NCBI GenBank assembly: GCA_964420455.1
Contig: CAYQTO010000044.1
Location: 1 to 21,985 of the forward strand
DNA from: CAYQTO01 sp964420455
Lineage (GTDB): Bacteria > Sumerlaeota > Sumerlaeia > SLMS01
Direction: 5' to 3'
DNA length: 21,985 nt
Shown here: positions 7,306 through 14,468 of the stretch, one piece after another
How positions within the stretch are numbered: position 1 is the first letter of the stretch
Layout: each line of letters opens with the position of its first letter
The notes under the pieces: model-generated
Database searches by the model: none
What the model saw: only the letters and a program-made list of their open reading frames with translations
What the model was told of the DNA's origin: nothing
Made by a program: the position numbers and the translations under genes

Positions 7306-8562
7306 TCAGTTGAACCACAGTGCGAATCCGAAGAACTGGCCCCGGAAGGTGCGATTCAGTTCCGTCCAGAATCGCGTCTCGGTCACGGTGCCTTCCTCGA
7401 GATAGGGCAAGGCCGCGGAACCCTGGAACCACAGCACGAGATCGAAAGCGCTTGGATCCATGAATACCTTGCGAAGGTTCACACCGACGGGAGCCGGCCC
7501 ACGCCAAAAGGGAAGTAGCACCTCGCCCTCAAGAAGTCTCCGCGCCTCCACGAGGAAGGCCCGCCATTGCTCCACCATCTCCGGCGTCACGGTCGCCCCG
7601 GGCAGCACGCTTGTCTGGGATGGGTTGGGGATCCACTCGTTGTCGTTGTCCGTCTCCGCCATGTAGCGATCCCAGGACTCGTCGGACAGCTCGACGACTC
7701 GAACCAGGTGGGCATGCGCCCGTGCCATCCGCTCGGGCTCGATGACCGGCAACTGGAGCATGTGGATCATCGCGACCGCGTCGCTGATCTCGCCGATGGT
7801 GGACGACGGACCGGACTGACCCGACGGGCGCCCGCGCCGGAGGAACTCGGCCATCGGTGTCTGCACATTGGGAAAGAACTGGTGCGCGGCCACGTCGAAG
7901 ACCGTGCTGGTGTCGTGGGCGAGGGTGAACTCCAGCACCGCAGCGAGCATGTGGCAGTAGCCCCGCAGCCACAGCACGTCGCCCGCGTCCATGTGGATGA
8001 CGAAGGCCTCGGCCTGCTCGACGGTAAGTCCGCCCCGCGGGTTCACCGCGTCGAAGAGACGCCAGAGGGACTCCTCGTCGGTGGCCTGTCCGTCGGAATC
8101 GAGGTCGAAGCGGACAAGCCCGATGGCGAGGGGAGCCTTGACATCGGTGCCGCCCACATCGGCGAGGGTCGCCTCCGCCCGCAGCAGGTCGGCGAGAAAG
8201 GCTTCGCGAACGCGCCGTGTGTCCGCATCGGTCACCGGTGCGGGATTCGGGTTCGTGGGAACCGGAAGCCGAAAGAAGGGCATGCTTCGGGCGAACTGGC
8301 CCTGGGGCGCGGCGCCATGGTGATGGAGCGCCTGGCCGAGACCCTCCACCGCCTGGAGGAACTGGACAATGCCGAGGGTGAAGCGCGCGTCGTTGTCCGA
8401 TGGGGTGGCGGCGAGGTGGCTTTCGAGGGAGCCGGCGGCCTCGTCGAGCCGGCCCTCATAGAGCTGGGTATCGACCCAGGGGGCCTGGGCCAGCGCCGGC
8501 CCGCCGAGGCACCCCACAAGCACAGCGGACACAAGCGCCTTGAGGGAGGGACGGAGATTCAT
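7306..8562 (-). CDS. Exported hypothetical protein with TPR-like N-region and an EF-hand-like loop
   Basis: ATG 8562 is preceded by AAGGAG at 6-base spacing and opens a signal peptide (residues 1-26, ...GPALAQ). The upstream extension to 8688 is not needed. Residues 33-80 resemble a TPR-like helical pair. Residues 153-164 read DLDSDGQATDEE, a canonical 12-residue calcium loop (D at 1, 3 and 5, G at 6, E at 12). The rest is rich in aromatic and helical segments and ends in ALWFN. I recall similar proteins of unknown function from Planctomycetota, with the same PNPxP and FDLDxDG blocks, but cannot verify this here. Function unknown; a calcium-binding periplasmic protein is the most that can be inferred. 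The 156-base upstream gap (8563-8718) holds no gene or clear promoter that I can support. Confidence 0.7.
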   Translation of the reverse strand: MNLRPSLKALVSAVLVGCLGGPALAQAPWVDTQLYEGRLDEAAGSLESHLAATPSDNDARFTLGIVQFLQAVEGLGQALHHHGAAPQGQFARSMPFFRLPVPTNPNPAPVTDADTRRVREAFLADLLRAEATLADVGGTDVKAPLAIGLVRFDLDSDGQATDEESLWRLFDAVNPRGGLTVEQAEAFVIHMDAGDVLWLRGYCHMLAAVLEFTLAHDTSTVFDVAAHQFFPNVQTPMAEFLRRGRPSGQSGPSSTIGEISDAVAMIHMLQLPVIEPERMARAHAHLVRVVELSDESWDRYMAETDNDNEWIPNPSQTSVLPGATVTPEMVEQWRAFLVEARRLLEGEVLLPFWRGPAPVGVNLRKVFMDPSAFDLVLWFQGSAALPYLEEGTVTETRFWTELNRTFRGQFFGFALWFN

Positions 8563-8718
8563 TGGGGTCTCCTTTCGGGGAGGGGGAGAGATTGAGGTTG
8601 GTCCGTCAGTCGACGCTGGACGCCGGGATGGAGACGCGCACGAGCATCCCTTTTCGGGAAAAGATTCAGAGAGAGCCTGAAGGTACATTCCGCTAGATGA
8701 ACCTGCGAATCAGGGCAA

Positions 8719-9711
8719 TCAAGGAGAATCCCGGACAAGATGGCGCTCGAGATGAGGTCCGTAGAGCCGTTGCATGGCGGGGCTGAGACGACGATAGAAG
8801 GCCATGAGTCGGTCACGTCCGGCGCCGCCGCCGATGGCGAGTCGCTCGAGTTCCTCCACGCCGCGAAAGTCCCTCCATGCCTCGAGGAGTGCGGCGCTTG
8901 TCTCCAGCAGTTCCGCCGGATGTTCCGGCGCGTTCGCCCGCCGAAGGAACATCGCCGCGTCCTGAAAGGCATCGAACTTCTCGTAGGCGGGATGCGCGGT
9001 GGTGGCGATCTCGAGGACGAAGTAGCTTGTGCGGCGGTATTCGCGACCGGTCGCCGTTTCGACCAGGCGATGGTCGGGGGTGATGCGCCACGCCTCGCCG
9101 TCGAGGAACTCGGACTCGTCCGCGTCCGGGAGGCAGAGGATGCGCCCCTGCTGAAGGTGGCGGCCGGATCCATCGGACCACAGGTCGAGCGAGTGGGAGC
9201 CGATGATGGCGTCGTCGCGGGCAAAGAGGGCGGCGAGGCGCTCGGCCGCTCGAAGCCCGGCCATCGCCAGGGACGTATAGACAAGGTAGCCGGCCATGAC
9301 CGGCAGCCCGCCGACGGAGGCGAGTCCCTCGCGCAGGAGCCGCATCGTCCGCCGGTCGACCCGGTCCAGCTCCATCACGCGCGTGGTCAGACGGATCGAC
9401 TCGCCGAGGTACGACCGGGAGTAGTAGCAAAGCGGGTGGCCGTAGCAGCGGCCGCCGAAGTCCGCGAGGTCGAACCAGCCGTCGGCGTCGAAGCGCGCCG
9501 ATCCATTGAAGTAGTTCACCGCCTCCGCCGCCGCCGTCTTGTCCTCGCGGTCCTTCAGGAAGGTCGAGACGAGGAGTTGCTGGCGGCCGGGGGCGTGCCT
9601 CAGCGCGAGCCGCAGGTAGCGGATCACGAGCGGCTGGCCGAGGGCGACCGGTTGCCGGGGCGTGTCGTAGAGCGAGGTGGGTTTCCCCTCGCGCACCAGC
9701 AGGTTGGCCAT
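8719..9711 (-). CDS. Hypothetical protein, 330 residues, no recognised family
   Basis: No signal peptide or membrane segment is visible, so it is probably cytoplasmic. Residues 25-115 are beta-rich (LGQPLVIRYLRLAL, QQLLVSTFLKD, SIRLTTRVMELD), which may indicate a C2- or jelly-roll-like sandwich. The middle (about 125-200) and the C-terminus are helical. I chose ATG 9711 because GGGAGG lies 8 bases upstream, while the in-frame GTG at 9720 overlaps that site. It lies 76 bases after the YmdB-type gene and 156 bases before the EF-hand-loop gene, so operon membership is unclear. The coding character (third-base GC, codon style) matches its neighbours. I cannot assign a function. Confidence 0.65.
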   Translation of the reverse strand: MANLLVREGKPTSLYDTPRQPVALGQPLVIRYLRLALRHAPGRQQLLVSTFLKDREDKTAAAEAVNYFNGSARFDADGWFDLADFGGRCYGHPLCYYSRSYLGESIRLTTRVMELDRVDRRTMRLLREGLASVGGLPVMAGYLVYTSLAMAGLRAAERLAALFARDDAIIGSHSLDLWSDGSGRHLQQGRILCLPDADESEFLDGEAWRITPDHRLVETATGREYRRTSYFVLEIATTAHPAYEKFDAFQDAAMFLRRANAPEHPAELLETSAALLEAWRDFRGVEELERLAIGGGAGRDRLMAFYRRLSPAMQRLYGPHLERHLVRDSP

Positions 9712-9719
9712 GAGCGTCA

Positions 9720-9725
9720 CCTCCC
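9720..9725 (-). promoter_or_regulatory. Ribosome binding site deciding the 9711 start
   Basis: GGGAGG on the minus strand is followed by 8 bases and then ATG 9711. It overlaps the competing in-frame GTG at 9720. The arrangement (GGGAGGTG, 6-7 bases, ATG) is the same as at queC. Confidence 0.7.
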
Positions 9726-9731
9726 TGCCGG

Positions 9732-9760
9732 CGTCTAGACGAACCGGGAGGAGCCGTCAA
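9732..9760 (-). promoter_or_regulatory. Possible sigma70-type promoter before the 330-residue protein
   Basis: On the minus strand TTGACG (9755-9760) is followed after 17 bases by TAGACG (9732-9737). The -35 box matches five of six consensus bases, but the -10 box matches only three. The inferred start of transcription would leave almost no leader before the ribosome site, so this is weak. Confidence 0.2.
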
Positions 9761-9787
9761 GATGTGCAGGGGAAATCCAGAAGGGAT

Positions 9788-10573
9788 TCAGAGCGGCTCG
9801 CGGATGCGCTCGATGGCGGTCGCCTCGCCGGTCTCCGGATTGGCGTCGATGAGGACGGCGTTGAGGCTGACTTCGCGGGCCTCGGCCACCTCGAAGCGTC
9901 GGGGGCGCTGCGTCAGCAACGCCTCCAGGATGATGTCCTTGTCGTCGCCGATCACGGAATCGTAGGGCCCGGTCATGCCCACATCGGTGATATAGGCGGT
10001 GCCGTGGTGGAGGAGTCGCTCGTCCGCCGTGGGGACGTGGGTGTGGGTGCCGACCACGGCGGTCACGCGCCCGTCGAGATACCACCCCATGGCGATCTTT
10101 TCCGAGGTGGTTTCCGCGTGGAAGTCGACCAGGACAAGGGGGGTGCGGCCGCGGATTTCCTCGAGCGCGGCGTCGATGGCGCGGAACGGGTCGTCGTAGT
10201 GGGGCCCCATGAAGGTCCGGCCACAGGCGTTGATGACGGCCAGCGGGGGTCCGGCGGCGGTGTCGCGCACGATCCACCCCCGCCCGGGGGCTCCCGGCGG
10301 GTAGTTCAACGGCCGTACCAGTCGCTCCTCCGCCTCGATGAAGTCGTAGCTGCTTTTCTGCGCGTAGATGTGGTTCCCGCCGGTCAGGAAATCGCACCCG
10401 GAGGCGAAGAGCTCGGCCGCCACCTTCTCGGTGATGCCCTTGCCACCGGCGGAGTTCTCGCAGTTGGCCACCACGACGTCCGCCCCGAGCCGTGTGCGCA
10501 AATCCGGCAGCAGCCGCCGAATCGCCTGGCGGCCCGGGTTTCCAAAGATGTCACCGATGAACAGGAGGCGCAT
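9788..10573 (-). CDS. ymdB: YmdB-type metallophosphoesterase (TIGR00282 family)
   Basis: This 261-residue calcineurin-like phosphoesterase keeps all dimetal ligands of the YmdB family: D8 (GDIFG), E39 and N40 (CENSAGG), N67 and H68 (GGNHIY), H152 (DFHAETTSEK), and H177 and H179 (GTHTHVPTAD). The family hydrolyses 2',3'-cyclic nucleotides, and the Bacillus member affects biofilm and sporulation. The exact substrate here is inference. I start at ATG 10573 (MRLLFIGDIFG), which matches the family N-terminus. The frame extends to 10609, but there is no family support for those residues, and neither start has a good Shine-Dalgarno. It lies 44 bases downstream of hldD and may share its transcript. 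Confidence 0.88.
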   Translation of the reverse strand: MRLLFIGDIFGNPGRQAIRRLLPDLRTRLGADVVVANCENSAGGKGITEKVAAELFASGCDFLTGGNHIYAQKSSYDFIEAEERLVRPLNYPPGAPGRGWIVRDTAAGPPLAVINACGRTFMGPHYDDPFRAIDAALEEIRGRTPLVLVDFHAETTSEKIAMGWYLDGRVTAVVGTHTHVPTADERLLHHGTAYITDVGMTGPYDSVIGDDKDIILEALLTQRPRRFEVAEAREVSLNAVLIDANPETGEATAIERIREPL

Positions 10574-10617
10574 GAGAGAGACCGTCGACCCGGCCGGAGG
10601 AAGGGGCAAACGGCGAA

Positions 10618-11634
10618 TTACTCGAGTCGTCGGGCGACGTCGTCCGCCCCCGCATGGATATCGCGGGGCTGATAGTCGATCCCGGTCTCACGCAACCGGT
10701 CCAGCGGCGCCACCGTCCGCGACTGGTACTGGTCCATCAGTCCCGCGGGCGGGGCCACCGAGGTGATGTGGGCCTTGGGCACGCCCAGATGCTTTTCCGC
10801 CGCGGTACAGCACGCCTCGGCCAACAGGCGCCAGCTCGTCTCGATCCCGGACCCCACATTGAACAACCCGCCGGCGGTCCGCTTCTCCAACGCCAGCCAC
10901 AGGGTCGCCTCCACCGCGTCGTCCACATGAACGAAATCGCGGGTCATCTCGAAGGTTCCTTCAAAGATGCGGATCTCCTCGTCGCGGCGCAGCTGGTGGA
11001 GGCCACGATAGACCATGCTTCCCATCTCGGCCTTGTGGCCCTCATTCGGCCCATAGACGTTGAAGTATTTGATGCCGGCGGCCGGGTGCTCGAAGAGGGC
11101 GCCGCTGTCCGCGCGGTTCCACACGGTCCGCAAGAGCCACTTGTCGAAGTGGTGCTTGGACCATCCGTAGGGATTGAGGGGGTCGAGCGTCTGCTCGTAG
11201 CCCTCGGCGAAGCCGAGGGAGCCATCGCCATAGGTGGCCGCGCTGGAGGCGAAGACAAACCGCGCCTGCTGGAGTTCCGCCAGCCGCCACAGCAGCACCG
11301 AAAACCCGAAGTTGTTCAGGAACAGGTAGGAGGCATCCATCTCGCGGGTGTCGCTGCACGCGCCAAGGTGAATGATGGTATCGAAGGGGCGGCCGAGGGA
11401 GCGGGCGAGGGAGTCGGCGGCGGCATGCATGCCGGCCTCGAACGCCGGTTGCGGAACCATGATCGCCTTCGCCTCGAGGAACTCCGCCTCCAGCGCGTTC
11501 AGGGCCCTCCACTTGCCTCCGTCCAGGTGATCGACAATCAATATATCTTTATAGCCACGCTGATTCAGCGACCGCACGAGGTTGCGCCCGATGAAGCCAA
11601 GGCCGCCGGTGACGAGGATCCGTCCGCCTTCCAT
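10618..11634 (-). CDS. hldD: ADP-L-glycero-D-manno-heptose-6-epimerase
   Basis: HldD inverts C6 of ADP-D-glycero-manno-heptose, the last step in making the heptose donor for LPS inner core. The 338-residue protein is an extended short-chain dehydrogenase. It has the NAD(P)-binding GGxGFIG at residues 10-16, HLGACSDT at 89-96, Ser130/131 in FASSAATYG, and the catalytic Y156xxxK160 in YGWSKHHFDKW. KYFNVYGPNEGHK (189-201) and the later RDFVHVDD are characteristic of HldD rather than of GalE or GDP-mannose epimerases. Its start overlaps the upstream stop as TAATG, implying translational coupling to the DUF1611 gene. The other hld genes are not in the window. A related sugar-nucleotide epimerase remains possible. 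Confidence 0.82.
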   Translation of the reverse strand: MEGGRILVTGGLGFIGRNLVRSLNQRGYKDILIVDHLDGGKWRALNALEAEFLEAKAIMVPQPAFEAGMHAAADSLARSLGRPFDTIIHLGACSDTREMDASYLFLNNFGFSVLLWRLAELQQARFVFASSAATYGDGSLGFAEGYEQTLDPLNPYGWSKHHFDKWLLRTVWNRADSGALFEHPAAGIKYFNVYGPNEGHKAEMGSMVYRGLHQLRRDEEIRIFEGTFEMTRDFVHVDDAVEATLWLALEKRTAGGLFNVGSGIETSWRLLAEACCTAAEKHLGVPKAHITSVAPPAGLMDQYQSRTVAPLDRLRETGIDYQPRDIHAGADDVARRLE

Positions 11635-12707
11635 TACTTGCCGATCTCCCGGCGGTGCGTCTCGAGGGCGTCGACGATCTTCTCGGCCCCATGGCGGATG
11701 GGATCGGTGGCGGGAACACCAAGGAGCGCCTCCGCGTCGGCAATGGCCCGGCGCGCCGTCTCCTCCGATTCTCCTGCCGTGTTCAGCGACACCGCCACCA
11801 CCCTGGCGTCGGGCTTCAGGAATCGCAGGTTCTGGAGGTACATCTCCGCCACCTGGTCGAGCGGCGGGATCGGAATGCCCGAAGCGATCTGAATGGCGGT
11901 CCGGCTGAGTTGGTGACAGAGGATGAGCGAGTCGGGGCAGGAGCCGTGAAGCAGCCCGAGAGTGACGGAGGAAAAGCCCGGGTTATAGAGGCTGCCCTGG
12001 CCCTCGACGAGGATCACGTCCGCCTCCTCGCACAACAGAACGTCCCGCTCCACGGCGCCTGCCATGAAGTCGCCTGCGATGGCGTCCACCGGCGATCCCC
12101 ACCCGGCGATGGCGATGCCCACCTGCCCGGTTGCCACGAACTCCGACTTGATTCCCCTTACCTTCATCAGCCGGTCGACCTCGAGCATGACGGTCATCTT
12201 GCCGATGGCGGCATCGGTGCCGACGGCAAGCGTGATGTAGTTCCTCATGTCGCGGCACTGGGCGGTGCCGACGGGGAGATCGGCGGCCGGCCGGCGAAGG
12301 TCCCAGATGCCGACGCCGTGCGCCGTCGCCGCTTCGACGATTTCCGCGTCCCGGGAAAGGAAGTCGTGCAGCCCCGTCCAGATGTCGAGCTCGCGGTCGA
12401 TCGCCGCGAGCACAGCCCGCCGCACCTCCGGCGTGAGGCGTCCCCCCGGCGGCGTGATGCCGATCAGGAACGCCTGCGGATGATAGTGCATGGCGTCCTC
12501 CAGCGTGCCCACCACCGGAACCTCGCCCCCAAAGCCGAGCACCTCCTGCGCCGTCTTCCCCACCTGCGTCGAATCGATCACCGCCACCGAATCGTGGATG
12601 CCGTAGCGGATCACGCCGGTGGTCATCTTGCTGCGGCGGAGCGAAAAGGCTCCCTCGGCGTAGTGGACAACGCGTTCCTTGTGGATGCGGCGGCTGATGG
12701 GCTTCAT
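11634..12707 (-). CDS. DUF1611 / DgcN-like P-loop protein
   Basis: The 357-residue protein has the two-part DUF1611 layout. The Rossmann-like N-domain (residues 12-140) contains HYAEGAF, AVIDSTQVGK and the GITPPGGRLTPE turn. The C-terminal P-loop domain contains VGTDAAIGKMT (162-172), a Walker-B-like ILVEGQGSL (232-240), and GQVGIAIAGWG. Some members (DgcN) have been described as D-glutamate N-acetyltransferases working with an enolase-type racemase (DgcA). The gene just upstream here is such an enolase-superfamily enzyme, so a paired step on glutamate-containing compounds is a fair inference, not proven. ATG 12707 has AAGGGAG at 11-base spacing. The stop overlaps the hldD start. Confidence 0.8.
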   Translation of the reverse strand: MKPISRRIHKERVVHYAEGAFSLRRSKMTTGVIRYGIHDSVAVIDSTQVGKTAQEVLGFGGEVPVVGTLEDAMHYHPQAFLIGITPPGGRLTPEVRRAVLAAIDRELDIWTGLHDFLSRDAEIVEAATAHGVGIWDLRRPAADLPVGTAQCRDMRNYITLAVGTDAAIGKMTVMLEVDRLMKVRGIKSEFVATGQVGIAIAGWGSPVDAIAGDFMAGAVERDVLLCEEADVILVEGQGSLYNPGFSSVTLGLLHGSCPDSLILCHQLSRTAIQIASGIPIPPLDQVAEMYLQNLRFLKPDARVVAVSLNTAGESEETARRAIADAEALLGVPATDPIRHGAEKIVDALETHRREIGK

Positions 12708-12747
12708 GGGCGGGGGGGCTCCCTTCGGAAAAGTGGCGGGGAAGGAA

Positions 12748-13788
12748 TCACGGCGTTTCGAGCGTGTCGAGGTCGATCAGGGGAAGGCCGAGGCCGGGAC
12801 CGTCGCCAATCGGGAGGTCCGGCGCGAGGTCCGCCAGGCTCCCCGGGGGGAAGGGGTCGTTGGTCGTCAGCATGTGCGCGTCCGCGTCCATGTAGTCCAC
12901 CAGGCCGGCAAGGTGCGACGCCCCCCCAAGGCCCAGGCGCGACTCGATCATGCACCCGATCATCACGATCCATCCCTCCTCGCGTGCGAAGCGGATCATG
13001 CGCGCCGCTTCGGTAATGCCACCACACTTCGACAACTTGATGTTGATGCCCGAGACGCTTCCGCGGAGTGGCTCGAGCGAGGCAAGGTCCTGCGCGTCCT
13101 CGTCGACGATGATGGGCAGGTCCATCTCCTCAACGAGCCGGCGATTGCCCTCGATGTCTCCAATCGCGAGGGGCTGCTCGATGAACTCAACGCCGAGATC
13201 CTCGAGCCTGGGGATGATCCGCCGGGCGGTATCGAGGTCCCATCCCGCGTTGGCGTCTATACGGAGCGTGGCCCGGGGCGCCGCGCGGCGGATGCGCTGC
13301 ATCGCGTCCAGGTCCGTGTCGAAGTCGCGGCCGAGCTTGATCTTGAGGAATGGGAGGTGGGCCGCCTCGCGGGCGCGCTCCTCCATGGTGGCGTTCTCCG
13401 CGAGGGAGATCGTGTAGGTGGACAGGGTGGTGGGGCGGGGCGTGCCGAGCAGCTCGTGGACGGGCTTGCCGTCGCGGCGGCCGCGGGCGTCCCAAAGGGC
13501 GAGGTCGAAGGCCATGAGCGCGCCGGTCAGCTTTGGGTGCTTCGCCCGGGCGCGCTTCTCGAGTTCTTCGTGTTCCTCCAGGTTGTCCTCGGTCACGTCC
13601 GCCGCCAATTCCGCCAGAACGGGGAGGAACATGTCGGGCATCTGGCCCTTGTACTTCACCGGGGGGGCCTCGCCCATGCCGATGTCCCCCAGGCGAAAGA
13701 GCGTCGTGGGCGATTCCGTCGAGACGCCGCGCGAGATCCCGAAGGGATGCCGCAGGCGAAGCATATAGACGCGTTGCTGGGAGTTCAT
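12748..13788 (-). CDS. Enolase-superfamily dipeptide epimerase (L-Ala-D/L-Glu epimerase-like) or DgcA-like racemase
   Basis: The 346-residue protein has the muconate-lactonising-enzyme fold with every acid-base and metal residue of the dipeptide epimerases. These are K149 and K151 (LKIKLG), D178 (RIDANAGW), E204 (FIEQPL), D229 (IIVDED) and K251 (INIKLSK), plus a DxD at 301-303 (MDADAHML) that marks dipeptide or N-acyl-Glu specificity. The likely reaction is epimerisation of Ala-Glu from murein peptides or of N-acetyl-glutamate. The third metal site is followed by ED instead of the common ES. ATG 13788 has GGAGG at about 9-base spacing. It is 40 bases upstream of the DUF1611 gene, its probable partner. 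Residue 177 uses the rare ATA codon, inside a GTATAGAC octamer. Confidence 0.85.
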   Translation of the reverse strand: MNSQQRVYMLRLRHPFGISRGVSTESPTTLFRLGDIGMGEAPPVKYKGQMPDMFLPVLAELAADVTEDNLEEHEELEKRARAKHPKLTGALMAFDLALWDARGRRDGKPVHELLGTPRPTTLSTYTISLAENATMEERAREAAHLPFLKIKLGRDFDTDLDAMQRIRRAAPRATLRIDANAGWDLDTARRIIPRLEDLGVEFIEQPLAIGDIEGNRRLVEEMDLPIIVDEDAQDLASLEPLRGSVSGINIKLSKCGGITEAARMIRFAREEGWIVMIGCMIESRLGLGGASHLAGLVDYMDADAHMLTTNDPFPPGSLADLAPDLPIGDGPGLGLPLIDLDTLETP

Positions 13789-13862
13789 TGGTGGGGGCCT
13801 CCGCGGGGGGTGTTGCCGGGGAATCGGGGCCGCGGCGCCGATGGGGCAACCGGAGAAAAGGA

Positions 13863-14465
13863 TCAGCGGAGAAGCCAGCCGGAGTTCTCGCCGATGCCGT
13901 CGAGGGGGGACGTGTCGAGGAGGAGGACGCGTTGAAGGCGGGTCGAGACGGCGAGGCGGCCGTCCGGCAAGGCGTCCATGCCCAGGAGGCGGATGGGTTC
14001 CTCGTCCTCCGGATACCAGAAGGCGCGTCGGGTCCAGGTGCCGTCCTCGCGAATGTCATAGAGGTGGATGCCACGGCGCTGGTCCGCCACGGCGAGACGG
14101 CGGGGCCCGACCCAGGCGACGTCGTTGGGCTTCTCGATCCTGGGGTCGTCGATGCGGATCAGACGGGGACGGCCGTCCGGCGTCGCCACCTCGTAGACGA
14201 AGGCCCCGATGCCGTAGGCCCCGACGGCAACGCGCTCGTCCGAAAAGGCGGCGCCCTTCGTATAGACAGTTCGTGGCGTCAGCCGCTCGCCAACCAGCGT
14301 CGCCGAGGTTGGCTCCGTATAGACATACAGACCGCGGACGTCCTCGACGGCAACGATGGTGCCATCGGCAAGGGGCCCCAGCACGCTGATGAAGTTGAAC
14401 TCCTCGGAGAAGGATTGGGCCAGGCGTGTTGCCGCCTGGGGGCCGTCCAGGCGCACCTTCGCCAC
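13863..14465 (-). CDS. C-terminal beta-propeller fragment, separated from the upstream gene by an in-frame TAG
   Basis: This 200-residue stretch consists of repeated four-strand blades (e.g. PLADGTIVAVEDVRGLYVY, DERVAVGAYGIGAFVYEV, PRRLAVADQRRGIHLYDI, PDGRLAVSTRLQRVLLLD). It has no signal peptide. It is in the same reading frame as the upstream large gene, with only TAG and GGC between that gene's last sense codon and the nominal GTG start at 14465. The blade begun at the end of the upstream protein continues here. I therefore read it as the last part of one 1150-codon gene, not as an independent protein. A GTG with no properly spaced ribosome site supports that view. Re-initiation after the stop cannot be excluded. 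Confidence 0.6.
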   Translation of the reverse strand: MAKVRLDGPQAATRLAQSFSEEFNFISVLGPLADGTIVAVEDVRGLYVYTEPTSATLVGERLTPRTVYTKGAAFSDERVAVGAYGIGAFVYEVATPDGRPRLIRIDDPRIEKPNDVAWVGPRRLAVADQRRGIHLYDIREDGTWTRRAFWYPEDEEPIRLLGMDALPDGRLAVSTRLQRVLLLDTSPLDGIGENSGWLLR

Positions 14466-14468
14466 GCC

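Noticed and set aside
8638..8690. Alternative N-terminus of the EF-hand-loop protein (to 8688) and a hairpin CTTTTCGGGAAAAG in the gap
   Set aside because: The extra residues precede a complete signal peptide that has its own ribosome site. The hairpin is short and lacks a T-tract.
9733..9740. Perfect palindrome GTCTAGAC
   Set aside because: It resembles the GTATAGAC octamer but is a single occurrence in a gap. A palindrome of this size alone is not evidence of a binding site.
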